Below, in pieces: positions 54,404 to 64,000 of a stretch of DNA of 64,000 nt. The notes under the pieces are model-generated. The model did no database searches. It saw nothing but the letters and a program-made list of their open reading frames with translations, and was not told the DNA's origin. How positions within the stretch are numbered: position 1 is the first letter of the stretch; each line of letters begins with the position of its first letter. The position numbers and the translations under genes are program-made. The stretch spans positions 907,193 to 971,192 of the forward strand of contig JAZAYU010000085.1 of NCBI GenBank assembly GCA_038501625.1, in the 5' to 3' direction. The DNA is from Corbicula japonica. Lineage: Eukaryota > Mollusca > Bivalvia > Venerida > Cyrenidae.

Positions 54404-56654
54404 CACTGCGGACTCTTTATAACGCGCTTCGTTTAGATTCGTGCTCCATTATAACGCGGTCGTCCCGTGGATCCCCTACTTTTTTTCTTAGTCCATTTTT
54501 TACCATGAAACGGCAAAAAATCGAAACCGGAAGTCATTTTTGATCGTAAAACGGCAAATAAATCGAAACCGGAAGTCACAATTGTAACATGTACATAAGT
54601 GACGCACACATTTTATCCCTATAACAACCGTGTTTTAACACCTTTCCCAGTGACAGATATCAGCCCGAGGCAAACTTGTGAATGCTTACTTACTGTTTAT
54701 CATTGATCAATTACTAAATTCGACTGTCTCTATAATTATGACATAATCCGCACAATTCAGAAAGAAACAAAAAATATTCCCAATCATGTTTTAAAACCTG
54801 TCGGTAGTTCATTGATGTACATTTTGCTTTGATCCGCCTTCCTGTTAATTTCATGGATGTTGCATTTTTTGACTATGGAGGTAAACAGCGATAATATCTG
54901 TCAATGAAATGCGACTTCAAAGAAAAATGTCGGCTCGTATCGAGACTGTGATGTTTTTTCGGCTCTGCTATGAAATCGTTTGATCTACAAGAAGTGTGTA
55001 CGTGACATTTGGCATTTTTTAGGTGGTTTAAGTTAGTTGATGATGCAATAATACTGAAATATTATACTGGAGATAAAATTAGGATGTTATCATACATGTG
55101 ATAACTGAAATGGGCCAAAACTGGAATTTAATTGAATTTTAGCTGGAATTTGGGTGTCAAAAACTGGAATTTTTTATCGACTTCAATTTCAGCGCGCGTT
55201 CGGCAAAATTTGATGAAAAACCTTTATATTTAGTGCGCGTTCTGCAAAATTTGATGAAAAACCTTTACATTTAAAACATTTTACAATGACATTGTTTTCT
55301 ATTACTTTATTCATGACTACTCATCACATGTTGCTAACCTGTGGAGTTGAATTTACAACTTTTGCAACGTCCATATGTCCTAGAGTAATCGTATGTTTTG
55401 TCAAGTCATTTTTTCCTCCATAACATATTTTAAATTCAGCATTGCACCATTTGCAGAATGCATACTCCGGTCCTTTCATCCCTTTCCTCGCCCATTTAAA
55501 TTCCTTCTCCATTCCAAATTATATTTTGTTTTTGCTTAAGCAACTTTTGGCTTGGATTCCGAGTCCCGAGCAGATGGGGAAAGCGCACGTTTAGGCATCT
55601 TTCACCATTATGCCAGAAAAGTGCAAGGCTGTCCATTTTATCATCCATCGTAACAAATAATATTCACTCAATTACAAAACGTGTTAATACAATTTTTGTT
55701 GATCAAAAAACTAATAAAATGTTTCGCCGATACTGTCCCTTTATTCGGATACTTACATCTGTTATTTTTAAACGAACTTCACAAGATACCGCTTATTGTT
55801 TAACTAGTCCGCTAATTGCATTCAGGTGGCAAATTAAACGCATCATAAACTTGTGATTTCGATAAGAATTGCCTGTGCAAACAACCAATTATCCAATTAA
55901 CAACTTCATCGGTCAAGTGTCACCTAATTATCGCGTTAATCCTTTTAATGACACTGATTAAACGTTCGGCACGTTTTGATAAAGCCGTTATGTAGTCAAG
56001 TCCGAGATAAGGACGGTGTATCGGCTCGATTTTGGACTTTTATGGTTGACATTTTATTTATTTTTTACTTAAGGCGAAAAAGCGGGAATTCGATCTTTGA
56101 AAGCAGGAAACGGGATAAAGGCCCAAAAATCGGGAATTTTCAGTATCCCGGCGGGATATCACATGTATGTGTTATTTATAAATTATGGAATATGTTCACG
56201 ATGGTTAGTGTTTTAATATTTATTTTTCATTTACGTTCGTAAATGTGAGAGTTTGTGTCATAAAAAAATAAAATATTTCTGCAGGCATCTAAACAAACTA
56301 GATATACGGTCTTTAATTCCATTACAATAATTTAAGGCCGATCCGATTTTGATCTTGGTGTTATTAGTCAGTCTCTTGCTGTTTTGCTTTTTTATTTGAA
56401 ATTTGGTAATTATATGTTTTGTAAGAAATATTATTTGTCGAGTACAGTGTGGGGAATCATGACGTTACGTGGAATTATGCATAATCTCGTTAGTTGTGTA
56501 TTAGGTAGTATATTTGCGCGAGAAAATCGGGTCATGTATTTTTCGCGGGAAAATCGGGACATGTATTTTGCGCGGGAAAATATAACGCGGTTTCACTTAT
56601 TAACGCAGTCGGGATGATGGACCCGCAATACCGCGTTATAAAGAGTCTGCAGTG
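54404..56654. mobile_element. TIR element, 2251 bp, pogo/Tigger-like ends
   Basis: The inverted ends CACTGCGGACTCTTTATAAC and CACTGCAGACTCTTTATAAC (22 of the first 24 bases match) are flanked by TATA, consistent with a TA target. Left subterminal doublet: AAACGGCAAAAAATCGAAAC / CCGGAAGTCA (54507-54579). Right subterminal triplet: CGCGGGAAAATCGGGACATG units (56515-56596). It carries a broken BED zinc-finger frame on the minus strand (55324-55598). CpG content is higher than in the surroundings. Confidence 0.8.
55324..55598 (-). pseudogene. BED-type zinc-finger protein fragment, frameshifted
   Basis: Reading right to left, a short frame starts at 55598 (MPKRALSPSARDSESKPKVA) and stops at 55536. 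The next frame, 55512-55324, holds a finger with spacing C-x2-C-x16-H-x5-H (C20, C23, H40, H46), the GGKNDLTKH stretch and conserved-looking GPEYAFC before it. This resembles BED-like fingers at the N-terminus of hAT-type transposases and their domesticated relatives in invertebrates. The frame passes CAG/GTTAGC, a possible splice donor, just before its stop. A one-base loss near 55505 and a stop between the parts indicate decay. No catalytic domain is present. Confidence 0.6.
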
Positions 56655-56661
56655 TATATGG

Positions 56662-56815
56662 AATATTATAACAGTATGCATTCTGTAGGTTCTTGTTGTA
56701 GGTTCTTGTTGTGTATGTAAACAATATCACGCGAGACTGAAGGTCGAGCGTGATCTGGTTTACATACGCAACGAGAAATAATACAAAGCTACAGACTGCA
56801 TAGTGTCATAATGTT
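56662..56815. mobile_element. Palindromic MITE, 154 bp
   Basis: Left AATATTATAACAGTATGCAT pairs with right ATGCAGTCTGTAG... read inverted (AACATTATGACACTATGCAG). The arms continue through TATGTAAACAATATCACGCG. GTAGGTTCTTGTT is doubled in the left arm. It lies 7 bp beyond the 54404 element. Confidence 0.75.
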
Positions 56816-57825
56816 CCTCTTCTTATATGCCCTTCTCGCTCAAACAAATTTAAATAAACTAAACAACAAAATTTTAGTCAAGAACATGGTTTACATAATA
56901 GCAGAAATAAAAATAGTAACAGGATAGTAAATTTATGAATGGCGAAGAAAATTTATGAATGGTGTAAAAATATGTTAACAGTTGTAAAACTGAGACAGAA
57001 ATTTCCTATTTAGGAGTTAATTGTGTGCCAGAAAATTACGACAAAATAGTTTGACGTAGTAAATAATTGTGCGAATTCATGTCCATGCAAATGTATGTTT
57101 TTTGTTTGTTTGTTTGTTTTGTTTTTTTTTTTTTTTTTTTTTTTGCTTGAAAAATTGTCCCAGCGAAATTAAATGATACCACAGTGACTGTGGAATGTTG
57201 TGTTGGGCCAAACAAGGCATTATTGTCTTCTGAAGTATGTGTTGTTGTGCAAAAGAAATAAATGAAATATGGATCAACTTTATAAAAAGTACAAAGAACA
57301 GTACATTTTAGAATTAAGAAAAACAGCATGCTGAATTGTGATAAATCATGAAATATTATTAAGAAGACACCAGAATTGGACATTCAACATTTAAAATACA
57401 TTGTATGACAAATTGATTTAGAAAAATCCAGAAATGCTCTTCTGACAAGCATTATGCCTCAAAATTTTTATGATGCAGTTTATAATTTCATCAAAATTCA
57501 AACGCCTTCTTGAATCCTGAGAATTCAGAATCTTTCATCTGACGAGGTGCAAATTTTCTCATTGTTTGTTACTCTATTTCTATTATCCAATCAATAGTAA
57601 TTGTTACTTCATGTAGCAGCCTGATAAGAAAGTTCAGTGTCATCTATCTTATAGAAGCTCACAAATTTACATATGGGATGACTGTCATTAAGGGTTAAAT
57701 TAATTCGAGTGAGAGCATATTTCCCTGGAATAGAATGTCCAGAAAATTGCAGTTGACATTTCTGAAGGATATTGTGGAGACTGCATTATCTGCACTCTTA
57801 TTAAGTTGTTTATTAGTGGTAGAGA
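56816..57825. other. Spacer with T23 tract
   Basis: GTTTGTTTGTTTG runs into 23 T at 57122-57144, which could be the tail of a reverse-strand retroposon (poly A) with no body recognised. The reverse frames at 57036-57383 run through this tract and are not genes. Confidence 0.4.
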
Positions 57826-58160
57826 GCAGCTGTCATTAGTGCTGTAAAACAGTTATTTAGTGAAAGTAGGGAGCAGTTTTTATAGTGTTACAGCTGAGAT
57901 ATTTGATGATCTTAGGGACTGTTTAATAGTGCTACAGCTGAGGTCTACATTGAAATAAAGAACAGTTCTTATAGTGGTACATCTTTATTGCTAGTAGGGA
58001 GCAGTTCATATAGTATGACAGCTGAGTTATTTATTGAAGTATGGAGCAGTGCATTATAATGTTACAGCTGAGTTATTTATTGATGGGTTATTGCATTATT
58101 GAAGGATAAGGGAGCAGTTTGTATAGTGTTGCATCTGAGTTGTTTACTCTTACAGCTGAG
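57826..58160. repeat. Degenerate minisatellite, about 40-55 bp unit
   Basis: GGGAGCAGTTTTTATAGTGT, TACAGCTGAG and TTATTTATTGA recur about six times at irregular spacing. Confidence 0.65.
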
Positions 58161-58964
58161 TTATTTATTGACGGTATTTCCCATGTAAATATTGCATTGA
58201 GCTACTGATAAAGAGTTGCAGATGTTCAAAATGTCCAAGTTATCTTTCATAAATTCCAGTTTGTGTTAAAGTTAAATTAAAGAGAACCTTGAATCTTACA
58301 TATTTAGACAAACGATACATATAGCTATATAATGATTCAAGATTTTTGTAAAGTTTCATTGAACAGCATTTTGCCGTTATTGAGATTTTGATAATTTTCT
58401 TATTATCAATGAAAATGCAGGGGGATGAGTGTAGTGAGCCCTTAACAAACATTCGGGGAACACAAAGACATCATTTAGAATATTACGACAGATAAGTGTA
58501 ATTAGTTAGCAAGTTTTTGCATGTTACTCCTTTGAGAAAACATGCTACCTTTGTTGTTCAGATCAGTTAGGGAGTGTGATAATTACTAGGAAATCTCCCA
58601 GTGATTGGAATGATAGCCATGGTGCATATTTTGGGTGGGTCCCAGTAGAGATCCTTGTCAATATTGATGTACAGATGCTAATATAATCTAGATACTGGCT
58701 GTGTGCAAACAGCTATTCAAGGAATGATGGTGGAGCTAAAGTAAGGTGTTAAACACTAGCTTCTTTTGACACTGCTTCTTCTGCTTTTCCAGATTCTATT
58801 TTCCAAGTTCATTAAACTGAAAACAAAAAATTATACAATATAATAATAATATAATAATATTGAAAAACAGACCTTTGTTTAAGAGTGCTGTCCATCTTTC
58901 TGTGTACACTATCTTGCTTGTCACAAGAGGATAGTTCCATAATTGTTTTGACTAGAGTTACCAA
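58161..58964. other. Spacer, nothing recognised
   Basis: Short TAATAATATAATAA run at about 58840-58860. No gene seen. Confidence 0.4.
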
Positions 58965-59210
58965 AACTTGTTTGTGGAAAGACCTTTATGCAAGGATGAT
59001 CCATACTGATTTTGAGGTCACTTGTCATAGTCAAGGTCACAGAATCAAATAATGCCAAAATCTTGTCCACATGATTGTGCGACAGATGTGGACTGCACAG
59101 TCAGCAAAACTTGTTAAGCTCTTGATGTGAGGATGATATATGAAATTGATTTTGAGGTCAATTGGGTCAAATGTCAAGGTGACAGAATCAAATAATGCAA
59201 AAGTTTTATG
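58965..59210. repeat. Two-copy repeat, about 160 bp
   Basis: AAAACTTGTT, AGGATGATCCATACTGATTT, TGAGGTCA and GTCACAGAATCAAATAATGC occur twice. GTCAAGGTCACAG is shared with units of the 60925 element, so this is probably an eroded array of that type. Confidence 0.6.
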
Positions 59211-60049
59211 TGAATCCCTTTACAGAAAACAAGTTATGTTCAAGACAGCAAAATCAACAGGGAAATAAATAAAACAAAAAACTTAACTATTTTTTTGCAT
59301 CTTATACAAAAAGGCCCCATTTTAACTAAGAAGTTTGAATGTGCATGCAAGCTTGTCTTTTATTTTACTATAAAACTACATTTATGAATCCAGGGTAGTT
59401 CAGTTGTTGCCCATGTTTATGTTTTGCTGAGTAACATGACCTACCTCTACAAAATGCTCCATCTCGCTTCTCCCAACACTCCTCCCCACCACACTCCTCT
59501 TTGCTGGATTTTTTATGTTTAGCTGAGTATACCTACCTCCACATAACCCTACACCTCTCTTCTCCTATCACTCCTCCCCACCACACTCCTCTTTGCTTGA
59601 TTTTTGATCCAAATTTAATTTTCTGCTTCCAAACTGCAAAACTATTCATTCTGTTTGGATACAAATGTTCTGTTTATCACAAATGTTGCAGTGTTATTGC
59701 AGATGCCTCATTAATCCCTAATCTCATTTAAAAATACTTAATTGTGCACAGGATAAAAGAAATGTCATTAGTTAAATGGAACACTCACTTGGTACCTCAC
59801 AGCCTATTTAAACATGATTAATTAATGTACTTGAGTTGATGAAACTGATTACAATGGTTCTGGTTTTCATGTTTTTAATTCAGGAATTTCACAGTGAACT
59901 TAAACCAAATGGAAAACAACCATTTTATCAATGACCATGTAAAAATGTAATTTACAAAGGGTGTAATATGTAATTTACAAAGGGCTTATATGTGAAAATT
60001 TATCCTTGAGAAATCAGATGATACCAGATTACCTGTTTTGTTAGCATTG
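59211..60049. other. Spacer with one small duplication
   Basis: CTTCTCC...CACTCCTCCCCACCACACTC is duplicated at about 59467-59504 and 59557-59593. No gene seen. Confidence 0.45.
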
Positions 60050-60288
60050 TTAACCTTTTTACTCCTTATATACATGTTTTATCGCATGTGCGAAAAGTGT
60101 AGATCCAGATCAGCACATTTGTGCCAGCTGATTAGGATCTGCACTGTTTGCTTTTTGATCTGAAATTTAATGACCTACAAAACCAAAAAGTGAAGAGTGC
60201 AGATCAGATGGCATGGATGTGTCAACTGATCTGGATCTACACTGTTCACCATGGGATAACAGCAATATCCCATGGAGTAAAGGGTCAA
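60050..60288 (-). mobile_element. Two-hairpin element, CCATGGGATAACAG subfamily
   Basis: TTAACCTTTTTACTCCTTAT start. The right end ATGGGATAACAGCAATATCC then CATGGAGTAAAGGGTCAA resembles the variant end of 4816-5082. The first arm is shortened by 10 bp. Confidence 0.8.
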
Positions 60289-60354
60289 TAGAAAGTTACC
60301 ACCCACTAACTACTACCCCATTTAACTGATTGATTCAATGTGACTGGCATCATG

Positions 60355-60480
60355 AATTTTGACCAAGATGCAATTATAGCAATTCCAGATCAGACAGCAC
60401 AGTTGTGTTTGCTGATCTGGATCTACTTTGGTTGCACATGCATAAAACACATATATAATTATTACGGTGTAATGGGTTAA
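60355..60480 (+). mobile_element. Two-hairpin element, right half
   Basis: ATTTTGACCAAGATGCAATT spacer remnant, right arm (TTCCAGATCAGACAGCACAG ... GCTGATCTGGATCTACTTTG) and GGGTTAA end. Confidence 0.7.
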
Positions 60481-60924
60481 GACAGTGTTAAGATAAAGAG
60501 CACACTTCCTGAGTTCTCTTCCCTTAAACCTGTTTCCAGTTTTATGCCAGTCTGCCAAAATGTTTTCAAACTTTGACCAACTAAACAGTAGTTAACAGTC
60601 TGTCTCATACAACTCCTAAACTTAAGCTTCTGTGACTTAAAATTGACCACCCCAAATGAAGAAAGTTAGAAAGTTTTGAAACTGTTTTCTCATTGACTTC
60701 TATGCAATTTTTAAAGGTTATTTTGTTGTTTCTATGTAACTTTGGGTAGCTGTAGGAGCCTTATAATGATGTACAATTAGTTGAAATTGCAAATTTGTTC
60801 TAGTGCTTCTGTGTCATACTGAATAATTCCCATATGCAATTAAAGTGGTAACTTCATTAAAATGTTGTGACCGATAAAGGGATTCTTTTGAGTACAAATA
60901 TTGACTTCATTGGACTTGGTTTTT
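60481..60924. other. Spacer, nothing recognised
   Basis: AT-rich; no gene or repeat boundary. Confidence 0.4.
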
Positions 60925-61865
60925 TTATGCTCTCCGTCAGTCTGTCAGTCCATCCATCAGTACGTCCCAATTCGTGTCCGGCCCATAACTTTTTTATTTG
61001 AAGTGGGATTTTAAAATTGTTTCACAGAACTGATCACCATAATGAGACGACGTGTCGTGCACAACATTTGGGTTGCTACCTTGAAGGTCAAGGTCACAGC
61101 ATGACCTTGCAGCAAAATCATATCCAGCCCATAACTTCTTTATTTGAAGTTGGATTTCAAAATTATTTCGCAGAAATGATAACCATAATGAGACCATGTG
61201 TCGCGCGCAACATTTGGGTCGCTACCTTGAAGGTCAAGGTCACAGCATGACCTTGCAGCAAAATCGTGTCCGGCCTATAACTTTTTTATTTGAAGTCGGA
61301 TTTTAAAATTATTTCACAGAAATGATCACCATAATGAGACGATGTATCGTGCGCAACATTTGGGTTGCTGCCTCGAAGGTCAAGGTCACAGCATGACTTT
61401 GCAGCAAAATCGTGTCAGACCAATAACTGTTTTATGTGATGTCAGATTTTAAAATTATTTCACTGAAATGATCACCGTAATGAGACAATGTGTTGCATGC
61501 AACATTTGGGTCTCTACCTTGAAAGTCAAGGTCACAGGATGACCTTGGAGCAAAATTGTGTCTGGCCTATAATATATTATTTATAGTTGGATTTAAAAAT
61601 TATTCCACAGAAATGATCACCATTTCGGGGCGACATGTCACATAACATTAGGGTCTCTTCCTTGAAGGTCGAGGTCACAGCATGACCTTGAAGCTAAATC
61701 ATGTCCGGTCCATAACTTTGTTATTTATAGTTGGATTTTAAAATCGTCTGATTTTATAGCACTACAGTGTTTTCAAAACTCACCTCAATAGTTATACAAC
61801 TAACAGTGTTTGTGACAAAGTACCCATTCGGGGAGTATCACCCGTCTTCGACGGTCTCTTGTTTT
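60925..61865 (+). mobile_element. Hairpin-end element, 5 tandem units
   Basis: 5' end TTATGCTCTCCGTCAGTCTG. Five units of about 150 bp follow (CCCATAACTTTTTTATTTGA, GATCACCATAATGAGACGA, TGAAGGTCAAGGTCACAGCA). Then GGGGAGTATCACC, inverted to the start, the hairpin CCGTC-TTC-GACGG (61842-61854) and TCTCTTGTTTT. Confidence 0.75.
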
Positions 61866-61915
61866 TTCGAGACTGGTGATGAGAGGCTTACCTAAATTAT
61901 TAATTCTTTACATCA

Positions 61916-62000
61916 TAGGATATGGATGTTATCCCATTAGTGGAGAGTGTAGATCCAGATCAGCCAGCACATCTGTGTCTGATCAGGATCTGCTGTTTAT
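61916..62000. mobile_element. Two-hairpin element, one arm
   Basis: ATATGGATGTTATCCCATTA then AGTGTAGATCCAGATCAGCC ... CTGATCAGGATCTGCTGTTT. The loop is shortened. Confidence 0.6.
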
Positions 62001-62530
62001 GAGAATATTGTGCCAAATGCTTCAATTTGCCCTATGGCAGCAGTAGCTCATTCTTTTAATTATTTCCTCAAAATAGAAAAATATTCTCTATCTTCTTTGT
62101 CTGCTTTTAACTTAACTTGGTAAGAATGTTTACAGGATAAGATCTTTGTTAAGTTTGGTAGCCAGCCAGATTGCCTCCATCACAAGGGAGTTATGGCCCT
62201 TTAATTGGCAAAACTTAACCAATTTAGCAATATCTACTCTCTCAAGTGTGTATTTCGTGGCAGATTTGGCACTCTTGTTCATCTTTTTTTAAAGTATAGA
62301 ATTCTAAAGTTACTTAATTTTTTTGTTAATCAAACTAGTATAATCACATCATTATATGTCTTATTGACAAGAAAAAACAATATTGGTACACGTAAACAAT
62401 TACTATAAAAACGAAAGCATTGCAATATTACTAGCAAAAATGAAACAATAATGATATAAGCAGGATTTTGAGAACTGCTATTGTAATCAAGTTATCATCA
62501 CCTATTATCTTTGATCATTTGTGTTCCTAT
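62001..62530. other. Spacer with eroded array unit
   Basis: About 62103-62203 (AACTTGGTAAGAATGTTTAC, GGGAGTTATGGCCCTTTAAT) resembles a single internal unit of the hairpin-end elements. Otherwise plain. Confidence 0.35.
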
Positions 62531-62980
62531 TCAGAGGTCTGGCAGCCTGACATCAAATTGTTTGTTTTTTACATCAGATGGATAAAAACCCATTTCTAAT
62601 CTAGCACTGATGGATTGGGCAAACATTTTCCCAACTCCAGGAACATCTAGGAAATGTTCTGTTTTGTTAGAATCAGATGTGTGTTGGCAAAAATAATCTT
62701 TTAATAAACTATTTGCACCTTGCAACACAGTAGGGGTAGAGGGGTGTCTGAAACATTTCTGAGTGATGGGGAGCCACCCATGTGTTATTACAGTGGTATA
62801 AATGTCAGTAAGTGCCGTTGTATTGTGCTTTGAAACAGAAACAGAAAATATTATAGTTAGTTTTAGTGCTTTATTTATCTCATGTTTAAGAAAGTGCCAA
62901 TTAAAATACAATTCTTGGGAAAATGATTTCACTTGGTAATCAGTTACCAATGTCGTGTAATGGTGATCAGATTTATCAGG
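62531..62980 (-). other. 149-codon open frame, unidentified, no early ATG
   Basis: Open from just after a TAA at 62981-62983 to TGA at 62531-62533. For this AT-rich sequence that is long, and the composition looks protein-like (mixed hydrophobic and charged, with DVPGVGKMF near the end). The first ATG comes only after about 117 codons, so if real it is an internal exon or a broken relic. I recognise no family. A second protein-like frame lies upstream on the same strand (63190-63381). Confidence 0.25.
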
Positions 62981-62983
62981 TTA

Positions 62984-63486
62984 GCCGCACAACCTTTTTT
63001 GGGGTTGTCCTTGCTTAGACTAAGCTCAGTTGGAAGCATCTTAGGATTTGCATGGCTAGGCACTGTGACCATACCAGTTTGATTCCCATCATTTAAAAGT
63101 AAGGTGAACTAGTTATTATTCTGTAAAGTTTAATTAACAGTTCAACAATTTCTTTTGCTACCTTTTACTCTTAGGCTTTATAGACTTTATTACTTTAACT
63201 TCAGACCTTTTATAATGCGGAAAAGCCAGGTTAATGGATACTTGTAGTTTATTATATTTTTTATAATTTTAACATTGTGTCTAGTCAAATGATTTACTTT
63301 ACACCCACAGATCTGTAGGTGAATAAATAAATCACAAACATCAGAACTTGTTTGAAAAATGGAGGATAATTTGTCAGACACTGCAGTTGCAGATTCAAGT
63401 TTATAGTTATTACCTCTCAGCAGCCTTAAATTGATTGTTTAGACTTAATCCTTTCCCTACATCAGGGCTTATAAAGTCTAAGCCAT
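62984..63486 (-). other. Spacer with a second possible exon relic
   Basis: The reverse frame 63190-63381 (MSDKLSSIFQTSSDVCDLF start) contains CACCTACAG, a plausible splice acceptor. It could belong with the 62531 frame, but nothing identifies either. Confidence 0.2.
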
Positions 63487-63730
63487 TTAACCATTACTCC
63501 ATATATACGCCTTTTTACCCATGGGGATGCAACCAGTGTAGATCCAGATCAGCCAGCACATCTGTGCCGTCTGATCAGGATCCGCACTGTTCGCTTTATG
63601 ATTCATTTGGTTATTTGTGACCAAAATGTGACCAGTGCAGATCCTGATCAGACGGCACGGATATACCAGCTGATCTGGATCTACACTGGTCGCATGTGCG
63701 TAAAAATGAGTATATATGGCGGAAAGTTTT
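63487..63730 (+). mobile_element. Two-hairpin TTAA element, near-complete
   Basis: TTAACCATTACTCCATATAT start. Arms ACCAGTGTAGATCCAGATCA and ACCAGTGCAGATCCTGATCA are well preserved; the end TATATGGCGGAAAG lacks the final GGTTAA. Confidence 0.88.
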
Positions 63731-63763
63731 ACGACAGCCCCAAACAAACTAACTCTCCAATGC

Positions 63764-63902
63764 CCAAGATTATAAACCTGAGCATGGAAACCAGTCTCAA
63801 ATCACAAGCATCTGATTGGCTGAAATGGAGACCAATCGCAATTTCAGCCAATCAGATCCTTGAGATTTGAGACTGGTTTCCAATCTCAGCTTTATAACCT
63901 TC
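63764..63902. mobile_element. Foldback MITE, complete copy
   Basis: CAAGATTATAAACCTGAGCA to CTCAGCTTTATAACCTT. The arms pair throughout except for the tip (GGAGACCAATCGCAATTTC). Confidence 0.85.
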
Positions 63903-64000
63903 AGCCCGGGCCTTTCATGAAATCTTGCACCCTGACCTGGTTCTTGCTTTCTAGAAGTCTAATATCAGTAGCTTGTATAAAATTATAGCTCTGGCTTTCC

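Noticed and set aside
57036..57383. 115-codon reverse frame with poly-lysine
   Set aside because: It crosses the T23 tract and a GTTT run; no domain and low-complexity composition.
1..64000. Retroviral or LINE coding sequence
   Set aside because: No reverse transcriptase, integrase or gag-like frame is seen on either strand.

Overview
This window looks like AT-rich, repeat-dense nuclear DNA from a bivalve mollusc or a close relative. Three things point that way. There is one intact, intronless seven-transmembrane receptor gene of the myosuppressin / sex-peptide receptor type. There is no operon-like gene packing. The repeats include elements that start TATGCCCCCG, carry internal tandem arrays and end in a small 3' hairpin followed by CTTGTTTT, which recall the pearl-like elements described in bivalves. 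The species assignment is inference from repeat style, not from a marker gene.

Protein coding. Only one gene is convincing: a 388-codon class A GPCR on the minus strand (12046-13212), with an in-frame stop 12 nt before its ATG. A BED-type zinc-finger remnant (minus, 55324-55598) lies inside a 2.25 kb TIR element. A 149-codon open frame without an early ATG (minus, 62531-62980) may be an exon or relic that I cannot name. A degenerate tRNA-like sequence with an Asn anticodon and good A and B boxes is at 40908-40978. The other short open frames are chance or are translations of repeats.

Repeats dominate. (1) A TTAA-flanked two-hairpin family of about 240 bp (ends CCCTTTCCTCCATA / TATGGAGGAAAGGG) has about 21 near-complete copies and some 18 fragments spread across the window. 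Each half is itself a hairpin and the two halves are inverted copies of each other. (2) Five elements share one plan: a 5' end like TATGCCCCCG, internal tandem units of about 145-187 bp in four of them, an inverted copy of the 5' end, a small hairpin, and a terminal CTTGTTTT or TCTAGTTT (889-2267, 3957-4155, 38196-39380, 43576-46045, 60925-61865). One was inserted into another repeat, which helps define its ends, and one contains telomere-like CCCTAA runs. (3) Cut-and-paste elements have visible TIRs and target duplications: a 794 bp hAT-like element with a perfect 8 bp duplication (52653-53446), a 2970 bp element (49037-52006), the 2251 bp BED-bearing element (54404-56654), two adjacent elements with 6 bp duplications (31910-32781 and 32789-33382), and several MITEs. 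(4) Foldback families include a palindrome of about 140 bp with six copies, and a palindrome-plus-loop type carrying TGACGTCA sites. (5) Many minisatellites have units of 28-60 bp.

Layout: 0-5 kb mixed repeats; 5-11.7 kb dense two-hairpin copies; 12-13.2 kb receptor gene; 14-24 kb two-hairpin and foldback repeats; 25-35 kb minisatellites and TIR elements; 36-46 kb nested hairpin-end elements and the tRNA-like sequence; 46-49 kb minisatellites; 49-57 kb a cluster of four larger DNA transposons; 57-64 kb sparse sequence, a further hairpin-end element and more two-hairpin copies. No genes cooperate here: one gene sits among transposon debris.
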